Assembly: GCA_002862205.1 (NCBI GenBank)
Contig: PKCN01000251.1
Location: forward strand, 1-55,386
DNA: 55,386 nucleotides
Direction of reading: 5' to 3'
Source of the DNA: Planctomycetaceae bacterium
GTDB taxonomy: Bacteria > Planctomycetota > Planctomycetia > Pirellulales > Pirellulaceae
Shown: positions 18,854 to 25,892 of the stretch, piece after piece
Numbering within the stretch: position 1 is the stretch's first letter
Layout of the letters: each line of letters starts with the position of its first letter
The notes under the pieces: model-generated
Told to the model about the DNA's origin: nothing
The model's database searches: none
What the model saw: the letters and a program-made list of their open reading frames with translations, nothing else
Translations under genes and position numbers: made by a program

Positions 18854-20857
18854 TTACTTGCAGCAACCGCAGGAGACTTCGGTGGTAACAGGCTTACAAA
18901 CTCGTACCTGTACCTCTTTCATCGTGGTCACGGGAACACACACGGTGTATTCCTGAGGTGCCTCTTCAGTAACAGTGTCGTAAACCGTTACCTGACTGCT
19001 GCGGGTCCGCTCTTCAGGTACGCACTCGGTGTACTTGACTTCGCGGGTCTTTTCCTGAGTTTCCATGCGATTCCGTTTCACAGTGCGAGTCCGCTCTTCG
19101 GTCTTGCAAGTGGTCTTGGAAACCATACGAGTCCGGTCTTCCATCCGCGTCTTGGTAACGGGAACCTTTCGAGTCCGCGTTTCCTTGACCATCTTCGTCA
19201 CGGGAACCGTACGTGTCTTCTCTTCAACACGACACTTGTTCACGTCGCGAGTTCGCTCCTCTTCACGCGTCTTGCAAACGTTGACCATGCGTTTGCGTTC
19301 TTCGACAACCATCTCGCAATAGGTCACTTCCCGAGTCCGGGTTTCCATTCGTGTTTTACAAACGGGAACCGTCTTGGTGCGATTTTCGCGACGATAGGTG
19401 GTGACAGGCACCTCACAAGTCCGCTCTTCAAGACGAGTCCTGCAAACGGGAACTTCACGAGTTCGTTGTTCGGTGTGGTACTTGGTGACCACGCAATCGC
19501 GTGTTCGCTCCTCCATACGACACTTCTGCAATTTCACCATCCGTGTTCGCTGCTCTGCACGACACTTGGTAACGCTGACTTTTCGAGTCCGTGTTTCCGT
19601 TTTGCAACGAGTCACAGGCACTTTTCGCGTGCGAGTCTCTGACTTGCAACGGGTCACCGTGTAAGTGTAGGGCACCTTGGTGGTCTGACGCTCGTAAGTT
19701 GTGCAGGGTACTTCTTCGGTTACCAGATTCGGCACATGCACACGTTTGTAAACCGTTTTCATTCCACCACAAGCATCATTGCAACCGTTGCGACAGCCAC
19801 GATTACGAACGCCGCAGGCAACTTGCACCGCCTGGCACTCATAACGACCATGGTCACGAGTCACGGACCGCATCGTAGTGACCGGAACGCATTTTGTAAC
19901 GGTTCGCTCGGCACTCACCGTTTCCTTTACAGGAATCTGGACTGTGTAAGTTTGCTCGATCTCTTCGGTGTAAGGCACACGAACGTTGTAAGTCTGCTCC
20001 ACTTCTTCGGTGTAGGGAACCATCACCGTGTAAGTTTGCTCGACTTCCTCATGATAAGGAACCTGGACCATGTAAGTCTGAGTCACGGTTTCCGTCACTG
20101 GCACGCGAGCCGTGTAAGTCTGCTTGACCATTTCTGTGTAAGGAACGCAAACCTTGTAGGTCTGCTTGGTCATTGTGGTCTCAGGAATGCAAACACTGTA
20201 GGTCTGCTCAACCTGTTCCGTGTAAGGCACATAAACCTGATACTCGACTTCGCGAGTCTTTTTCACAGGAACCTTGACGCTGTAGGTCTTCTCGACCTGC
20301 TCCGTGTAAGGAACCATGACCTTGTAAGTTTGCTTCTCAGTGTAGGGCACCGAAACTTTATAAGTTTCAGTCACTTCCTCGGTCTTGGGAACACAGACGG
20401 TGTAGGTCTGCTCTACCTCTTCGGTATAAGGCACACACACCTGATAGGTCTGTTCAACCTCAGTGGTGACGGGAACCTGTACCGTGTAGGTCACTTCCTC
20501 GGTGTAAGGGACGCACACCTTGACTTTGTAAGTCTCAGTACGAGTCTTTTCATGCGGAACGTGAACCGTGTATTTCTGTTCGCGTGTTTCGACCCGGGGC
20601 ACTCTCCGAGTGACCTGATTCATTCTTGTCCGTGTTTCCCGTTGATAGGTCGTGTGGGGAACCATCCGCGTCTCAGTAACCGACTGATTACGCGTGACCA
20701 TGCGGGTGCCGCTAGCCGTTTTGGTTTCACCACAAGGCGTATCGCAGGCAGAACGACTTTTACAGCCGTTACAGTCGCCGCATGCCGCTTCGGCTCCAAC
20801 ACTGCTCAAAAGCAATGTCAAAACTCCGAGCATGCCGTGCATTAATCTTGCTCTCAT
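18854..20857 (-). CDS. Cys/Thr-rich YTV-repeat cell-wall protein
   Basis: 667 residues. A signal peptide (LTLLLSSVGAEA, cleavage near 24) is followed by a Cys cluster (CGDCNGCKSRSACDTPC). Residues about 100-310 are 14-residue repeats of the form TYxVxVPYTEEVEQ, acidic and tyrosine-rich. After a Cys-containing spacer (about 330-365, CGVRNRGCRNGC) about 17 more 14-residue repeats follow, of the form EERTRxVPVxKCRx, basic and arginine-rich, many with a cysteine. The C-terminus is CGCCK. The YTV repeat family is known from planctomycete cell-wall proteins; disulfide or tyrosine cross-linking is an inference. GAGGGG precedes the ATG, and a strong terminator follows. Long antisense frames across the gene are by-products of the repeats. 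Confidence 0.9.
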   Translation of the reverse strand: MRARLMHGMLGVLTLLLSSVGAEAACGDCNGCKSRSACDTPCGETKTASGTRMVTRNQSVTETRMVPHTTYQRETRTRMNQVTRRVPRVETREQKYTVHVPHEKTRTETYKVKVCVPYTEEVTYTVQVPVTTEVEQTYQVCVPYTEEVEQTYTVCVPKTEEVTETYKVSVPYTEKQTYKVMVPYTEQVEKTYSVKVPVKKTREVEYQVYVPYTEQVEQTYSVCIPETTMTKQTYKVCVPYTEMVKQTYTARVPVTETVTQTYMVQVPYHEEVEQTYTVMVPYTEEVEQTYNVRVPYTEEIEQTYTVQIPVKETVSAERTVTKCVPVTTMRSVTRDHGRYECQAVQVACGVRNRGCRNGCNDACGGMKTVYKRVHVPNLVTEEVPCTTYERQTTKVPYTYTVTRCKSETRTRKVPVTRCKTETRTRKVSVTKCRAEQRTRMVKLQKCRMEERTRDCVVTKYHTEQRTREVPVCRTRLEERTCEVPVTTYRRENRTKTVPVCKTRMETRTREVTYCEMVVEERKRMVNVCKTREEERTRDVNKCRVEEKTRTVPVTKMVKETRTRKVPVTKTRMEDRTRMVSKTTCKTEERTRTVKRNRMETQEKTREVKYTECVPEERTRSSQVTVYDTVTEEAPQEYTVCVPVTTMKEVQVRVCKPVTTEVSCGCCK

Positions 20858-21662
20858 TACTAAATATCCCCTCCCAAATATTACCCGCAGAGTGCGGGCG
20901 AAAAGCTTTCTCGATGGCAGAGTTTTACAACTGCGCAGCCTAGGCAGAACTCGGCCGAGTGGCCTGAGTCTAGGGGTTGCAGGTCGCGTGTCAATCTACG
21001 CCGCTCGTCTATTCTGGGAAAACAGGGCAATTTAAGAAGGGCATCCCTCTCCCTCGGGTTGCACACTTGGGGGGGTAGCTTGCTCTGCGCAGAAAACCTC
21101 TGCCCCACTGGAAACACTTTTCATCAAAACAATGCGTTTACAACTCTTTTGAAGATAATGGGCTCGCTTTCAGCCGGCGGGATCACCGTGGCTGAATGCC
21201 AGAAATTCGCGAGCCTCGTCCCAACTTGGGTGGGATCGTGAGCGGGATGCCCCGCGAGTTCCCTGAGCAACTCTTGCCTTCTCTTCTCATCAGCCGGGCC
21301 CCACCTGCGACTGTCCATTCACGATCCATCAGCCAGCTGCGGCGACCGTCGCTGCCAATGCCGTTCAATCGCAGCAATCAGCCCACGGTGACAGCTCAAT
21401 ACGGAAGGCTTCGCTTTTCTGCACCGTAAGTGCAAGAATCGATCTCCAAGAGCCGATAGGCCACCAAGAGGGAGGGGGGGATGAAGAAACCATGGACCTC
21501 CAGAAACCGGCACCTGTGACAAATCACGTCTTCTTATCTATGATCCAGCATGCTGAGGTTAGTTGGTTGTTGGGATAAGTAGGGATGAGATTGCTGGAAT
21601 ATTGATGCTGAAATAATTCAGAGTGCTGGAATTATGTTGAGGCCCTGCTAGTGTTGAGACGC

Positions 21663-21690
21663 TGCGGTGTTTCAAGTGCGGTGTTTTAAG
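21663..21690. repeat. 14-bp direct tandem repeat, 2 units
   Basis: TGCGGTGTTTCAAG (21663-21676) is followed by TGCGGTGTTTTAAG (21677-21690), one mismatch. It continues a more degenerate tract to its left (from about 21590). Confidence 0.85.
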
Positions 21691-21701
21691 GTTGATCCAT
21701 G

Positions 21702-21719
21702 ACACATCCGTGGATGTGT
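21702..21719. promoter_or_regulatory. Inverted repeat upstream of the PAS-GAF-receiver gene
   Basis: ACACATCC (21702-21709) and GGATGTGT (21712-21719) form a perfect 8-bp inverted repeat with a 2-base centre, 103 bases before the start codon. The short centre favours a protein operator over an RNA hairpin. The regulator is unknown. Confidence 0.4.
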
Positions 21720-21822
21720 TCAGTACCAAACGACAACGGTCCATTCATGACATTCCATGGTTGGACTCAGTCGTGACTTCGCGTTGCGGTAGGCCTCGAC
21801 GGGTTGCGATAGGAGAAGGTCG

Positions 21823-23598
21823 ATGAATCGATCGCCTCAGGCGGCGACACAGTCCATGAGCGAATCAGGAAAACTGATCTGCGTGGGAGATCCAGCCACG
21901 CTTCCGAGTGAGATTGAGCGTAAAAACGTGATCCTCGTGGATACTTCGATTGCTGTGGTTGATGCTCTGAATGAGCCAGCGATCGATGGGGTGTGGATCG
22001 CCCGGGACCAACTTCCCCAGATCAGCGAGCTTCGGGGAATTGCCCAGAGCGGCCTGATGCTGAGGGATATGCCGGAAGGTGTGGCACTGATGGACTCGGA
22101 CATGCGAGTCCTGTGGGCAAACGATCGGTTGATCGAATGGGCTGGCACGGCCAATGTTCCGGTAGCCGGCCGGAACTTTTACGAATTGCTGGCGAACCCT
22201 GAAATCATGGGCCCTGATTTCTGTCCTTTCCACACCGCATTGGCAACGAGTGAAGAGAGCACCAGTACGCTTCATAGCGATGGCAATCGATACTATCAGA
22301 TCCACGCTGCTCCCATTGTGCAAAGCAATCACTCACGACAGCTGATTGTGACTGTCAGTGACGTGACCGATGAGATTCTTCAGCAGCAGAAACTGGCGGC
22401 CATTCATCAGGCAGGTCGTGAGCTGGCGGATCTTCGTCCCACGGAAATTTTCATGATGGAGGTTGATGACAGGATCGACCTGCTGAAAGAGAACATACGC
22501 CATTACCTGAGCGATTTGCTCAACTTCGAAGTGATCGAAATACGACTACTCGAACATGCGACGGGTAATTTGGTTCCCCTGCTGAGCGTCGAGATTGATC
22601 AGGATGCCTCAGACCGACAGCTCTTTGCCCACCCTCAAGGTAATGGCATTACAGGCTACGTGGCCGCCAGCGGAATGAGCTATGTTTGCCACGATGTTGA
22701 GAATGATCCGCTGTTCATTCCAGGGACAAGTACATCCCGCAGTTCCTTGACGGCACCCCTGATTCTGCACGATCAGGTGCTGGGCACCATCAATGTCGAA
22801 AGTCCTGAGCCAGCTGCATTCAGCGACAGCGATCTTCAGTTTCTGGAGATTTTCGCCCGTGATGTTGCTTTCGCACTCAACACTCTGGAACTTCTGGTTG
22901 CTCAAAAGGCCAATACTGCCCAGCAATCGTGTGACGCCATTCACAGCGCGGTAGCGATGCCTGTTGATGAAATCCTCAATGACGCTGTGAACGTCATGGA
23001 AGGCTACATCGGTCATAGCCCTGAGGTAGTTGATCGTTTGCGACGGATTTTGCACAACGCGCGCGATATCAAACAGACCATTCAGCAAATTGGCCAGAGG
23101 ATGACACCTCTGGAAGCGGTGCCCGCGGGCGTGCAATCACCACAACACGCTGCCCTGCGAGAAAAACGCATCCTTGTGGTTGATGCTGATGAACAGGTTC
23201 GCGAAGACGCACACCAATTGCTGGAACGATACGGATGTGTCGTAGAGACGGCACAAAAGGGTGCCGAAGCGGTCATGATGGTTCGCAGTAGCGGGGGTTC
23301 CAGTGGCTACGATGTCATCATCAGCGACATTCGCTTACCCGACTTCAGCGGCTACCAATTGATGCTGCGTCTGGGTGACATCATTCACCGAGTGCCCATG
23401 GTCCTCATGACGGGCTTCGGGTATGACCCTGGACACTCAATCGTGAAAGCCCGACAGAACGGCCTGCACCCGAAATGTGTCCTGTTCAAACCGTTCCGAC
23501 TGGATCAGATGATCGATGTCGTGAAAACGATCCTGGACCTCAATAAGAGCGATCCACTGCGACCAAAGTCTGGGACGGATCACACATCAACCTCCTGA
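21823..23598 (+). CDS. PAS-GAF-receiver signalling protein without kinase catalytic domain
   Basis: 591 residues, cytoplasmic, no membrane segment. A PAS domain spans about 75-185 (PEGVALMDSDMRVLWAN), a GAF domain about 210-355 (GITGYVAASG, PLILHDQVLGTINVES), then a helical segment about 365-425 resembling a histidine-kinase dimerisation helix pair, and a receiver domain about 448-573 with phosphoacceptor D502 (SDIRLPDFSGY), T530 and K556. No ATP-binding (HATPase) domain follows, so it cannot be a complete kinase. It may relay phosphate or output through its helices. A strong ribosome site (AGGAGAAGG) precedes the ATG. It converges on another receiver gene. Confidence 0.88.
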   Translation: MNRSPQAATQSMSESGKLICVGDPATLPSEIERKNVILVDTSIAVVDALNEPAIDGVWIARDQLPQISELRGIAQSGLMLRDMPEGVALMDSDMRVLWANDRLIEWAGTANVPVAGRNFYELLANPEIMGPDFCPFHTALATSEESTSTLHSDGNRYYQIHAAPIVQSNHSRQLIVTVSDVTDEILQQQKLAAIHQAGRELADLRPTEIFMMEVDDRIDLLKENIRHYLSDLLNFEVIEIRLLEHATGNLVPLLSVEIDQDASDRQLFAHPQGNGITGYVAASGMSYVCHDVENDPLFIPGTSTSRSSLTAPLILHDQVLGTINVESPEPAAFSDSDLQFLEIFARDVAFALNTLELLVAQKANTAQQSCDAIHSAVAMPVDEILNDAVNVMEGYIGHSPEVVDRLRRILHNARDIKQTIQQIGQRMTPLEAVPAGVQSPQHAALREKRILVVDADEQVREDAHQLLERYGCVVETAQKGAEAVMMVRSSGGSSGYDVIISDIRLPDFSGYQLMLRLGDIIHRVPMVLMTGFGYDPGHSIVKARQNGLHPKCVLFKPFRLDQMIDVVKTILDLNKSDPLRPKSGTDHTSTS

Positions 23599-23620
23599 GC
23601 CCCGCTGCTTCTTCCAGCAA

Positions 23621-23699
23621 GCTGACGTGACTGCAAGCTGATGTGACTGCAAGCCGATGTGGTTGCAAGCCGATGTGGTTGCAAGCTGACGTGGTTGCC
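23621..23699. repeat. 16-bp direct tandem repeat, 5 units
   Basis: Units start at 23621, 23637, 23653, 23669 and 23685. The consensus is GCYGAYGTGRYTGCAA; the two middle units are identical and the last is cut by one base. There are no spacers. It fills the gap between the two convergent signalling genes. Confidence 0.97.
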
Positions 23700-23739
23700 G
23701 GAACCTGAATCGATCGCGGACTGCGAGCCAACGGCAGTG

Positions 23740-24168
23740 TTAATTGTGCTCTTCCATGTCCTGAATGTATTGCCGCAAGCGTTCCAACTCATCTGCGGTT
23801 CCCTTGAGTTTGAGCATATTCTCAACTCGCTTGAGCAACTCGACCTGATTGACTGGCTTGCTGAGAAAGTCATCCGTGCCCGCTGAAACAGCCCGCTCGA
23901 TGTCACCCAACTCATTCAAGGCAGTCACCATCAGAATCATCACACGACTGGTTTCGGGATTTCCTTTGAGCGTCTCACAAACCTCAAAACCACTCAACCG
24001 TGGCATCATGACATCCAACAGGACCAGATCCGGCTTGAAGGACGCGACCTTGTCCAACGTATCCTGGCCATCAATCGACGTCTCAATCTCACAGTCGACG
24101 TTAACGAGATATGCCTCAAGCAATTCCCGATTAGCGTCATTATCATCGGCGATCAGAATTCGGTGCAT
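23740..24168 (-). CDS. Single-domain response regulator
   Basis: About 142 residues: one receiver domain with acidic pair D8/D9 and D11 nearby (IADDND), phosphoacceptor D52 (LLDVMMPRLSG), T82 and K104 (LSKPV), followed by a short C-terminal helix without DNA-binding domain. It probably acts by protein contact, as CheY or Spo0F do. I chose the ATG at 24168; a TTG at 24189 would add seven residues. It lies just downstream of glyA on the same strand, separated by a hairpin, and converges on the PAS-GAF-receiver gene, which may be a functional partner. Confidence 0.92.
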   Translation of the reverse strand: MHRILIADDNDANRELLEAYLVNVDCEIETSIDGQDTLDKVASFKPDLVLLDVMMPRLSGFEVCETLKGNPETSRVMILMVTALNELGDIERAVSAGTDDFLSKPVNQVELLKRVENMLKLKGTADELERLRQYIQDMEEHN

Positions 24169-24210
24169 TGAACGGTTTGAGGGGTGCAACGGGTTAAAAA
24201 TTTCCGGAAC

Positions 24211-24236
24211 CAGTATTCAGACAATCTGAAATACTG
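24211..24236 (-). terminator. Hairpin between glyA and the receiver gene, possible weak terminator
   Basis: CAGTATTCAGA (24211-24221) pairs with TCTGAAATACTG (24225-24236) with one bulged base. On the minus strand five T residues follow about 13 bases later, so it is an imperfect terminator at best. It may lower read-through from glyA into the receiver gene. Confidence 0.4.
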
Positions 24237-24241
24237 ATAGA

Positions 24242-25504
24242 TCAGCATGCTGGAGCGGTCGCAACTCGCCCTGCGGGAACAGGAAAGTCCTCGCACATAT
24301 CACGGACTTCGCCACGTATCTTCTGGTGCGTAACCGAATCGTCTGAATTGCTCAACGCCTGATGAATCCAGGCACCGACGCGTTTCATTTCCTCGGGCCC
24401 CATTCCACGAGTGGTAAGTGCGGGTGTTCCGATTCGGATACCCGAAGGATCCATCGGCTTGCGCGTATCAAACGGGATCATGTTCATATTGACAGTGATG
24501 CCGCAGTTATCCAGCACAGCCTCCGCCTTTTTTCCTCCAAGCCCTGCAGCCGTAACATCGACCAGCATCAGGTGATTTTCAGTACCACCACTGACCAGCG
24601 GCAACCCATGGGCCATCAGTGTCTCTGCGAGCACCTTGGCATTGTCGACAACTGTTTGCCCGTAAACTTTGAAGTCATCTACCATGGCTTCCCCAAAACA
24701 GACGGCTTTGCCAGCGACCACATGCATGAGAGGTCCGCCCTGTGTTCCGGGGAACACATTCCGATTGACCAGTTTGAGGTGGTCTTTTTTGCAGAGAATC
24801 AAACCACTGCGGGGCCCACGCAGAGTTTTGTGTGTCGTGGTCGTCACATAATCGGCATAGGGAACCGGACTGTTGTGCACACCTGCGGCAACCAGTCCGG
24901 CGTAATGGGCCATATCGACCAGCAGTCGAGCTCCGACCTCATTTGCAATCTCTGCGAACTTGTCGTGCGGAATCTCACGAGGGTAGGCGCTCGCTCCAGC
25001 AACAATCAACTTGGGCTTGTGCTCGCGAGCCAGCGAGGCAATCTGATCAAAATCGAGTCGATGATTTTCCGGATCAACGCCATAATTGTGAAAATTATAA
25101 AGCCGTCCGCTGATATTCAGCTTCATGCCGTGGGTCAGATGGCCGCCCTGAGCCAAATCAAGTCCCAGAACATGGTCGCCAGGTTCCAGACAGCTGAGAT
25201 AAACGGCCGTATTGGCCTGTGATCCGCTATGCGGTTGCACATTGGCGGCCTCGGCACCGAACAGCTGCCGTGCCCGCTCGAGAGCAATATTCTCGACGAC
25301 ATCGACATGCTCACATCCACCGTAATACCTGCGTCCGGGGTATCCTTCGGCATATTTATTGGTCAACACACTGCCGGCGGCCTGCATGATCGCCAAACTG
25401 GTGTAGTTCTCGCTGGCGATCATTTCCAAGCCATCCTGCTGGCGGATTGCTTCGGCTTCAATCGCGTCCCAGACTGCTGGATCTTGCTGCTGCAATGGAT
25501 TCAT
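24242..25504 (-). CDS. glyA: Serine hydroxymethyltransferase
   Basis: 420 residues, the usual bacterial length. The pyridoxal-phosphate lysine is K226 in [13 protein letters not shown]197 and H200 ([14 protein letters not shown]) contact the cofactor, and the N-terminal MIASENYTS and [10 protein letters not shown] motifs are intact. The enzyme interconverts serine and glycine and charges tetrahydrofolate with a one-carbon unit in the cytoplasm, the main source of such units. folC, which acts in the same cofactor pathway, is in this window but not in the same operon. The ATG at 25504 matches the family start. No glycine-riboswitch-like structure was recognised upstream. Confidence 0.97.
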   Translation of the reverse strand: MNPLQQQDPAVWDAIEAEAIRQQDGLEMIASENYTSLAIMQAAGSVLTNKYAEGYPGRRYYGGCEHVDVVENIALERARQLFGAEAANVQPHSGSQANTAVYLSCLEPGDHVLGLDLAQGGHLTHGMKLNISGRLYNFHNYGVDPENHRLDFDQIASLAREHKPKLIVAGASAYPREIPHDKFAEIANEVGARLLVDMAHYAGLVAAGVHNSPVPYADYVTTTTHKTLRGPRSGLILCKKDHLKLVNRNVFPGTQGGPLMHVVAGKAVCFGEAMVDDFKVYGQTVVDNAKVLAETLMAHGLPLVSGGTENHLMLVDVTAAGLGGKKAEAVLDNCGITVNMNMIPFDTRKPMDPSGIRIGTPALTTRGMGPEEMKRVGAWIHQALSNSDDSVTHQKIRGEVRDMCEDFPVPAGRVATAPAC

Positions 25505-25892
25505 TCGGCCGATTCTCGATGATTGAGGAGGTGAACCGGGTCAGCCCGGCGTTGACACAGTGAAAATGCCTGTGCTTGGATTGTCGACGTCAGTAGGCAG
25601 ACCGTCAATGTCGGCGATGAGATCACTTCGGAGAGCCGAACTGACCTGATTTTTAGGCTCATCTACCCGAAACAATGCGAAGAAGTGGGAAAGATTGTTT
25701 GGATTCCCCCTACTTTATCGGATAAAACGGTAGGTTGTGCTGAACTAAGCACCTCTCCCGCGCGTTGAACGTATTGCGGCGGCTTCTGGCCGCTTGAATT
25801 CGACTCAAAAACGTGTTGCTTTTCCTTGCAAGCCTTTGGCGTGACCTAAGCTTTCCAAGGAATCCGATCCTTAATCATCTCAAGTGTCTGGA
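25505..25892. other. Divergent intergenic region between glyA and the metalloprotease gene
   Basis: About 390 bases with no credible gene. It holds a short hairpin CCGGG-TCAG-CCCGG (25536-25549) in the glyA leader and the GC-rich inverted repeat GCGGC/GCCGC near 25777-25795. Promoters of both genes should lie here; none is obvious. Confidence 0.5.

Larger units (their letters stand above)
20858..21822. other. Long divergent intergenic region
   Basis: 965 bases between the YTV gene and the PAS-GAF-receiver gene. I found no credible gene. The left end holds the YTV leader, with a small hairpin CCCGC-AGAGT-GCGGG near 20884-20898. The right end (about 21590-21690) is rich in degenerate direct repeats of GCTGGAATA at 14-17 base spacing, followed by a 14-bp duplication and an inverted repeat listed separately. 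The middle (21180-21430) is GC-rich with short open frames on both strands that look like nothing known; a decayed gene cannot be excluded. Confidence 0.5.

Noticed and set aside
19736-20845. Long open frame (369 codons) antisense to the YTV gene, and a similar one at 18743-19642
   Set aside because: The repetitive, biased codon content of the YTV gene leaves the opposite strand free of stops. The products are low-complexity, have no ribosome site and match nothing; the sense protein has a signal peptide, repeats and a terminator.
21059-21522. Small open frames on both strands in the long gap before the PAS-GAF-receiver gene
   Set aside because: They are short, overlap each other, have no good ribosome sites and resemble no known protein. 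A decayed gene is possible but cannot be supported.
25505-25892. Glycine or folate riboswitch upstream of glyA
   Set aside because: I looked for the conserved cores of these riboswitches and saw only short GC hairpins. A covariance-model search would be needed to exclude one fully.
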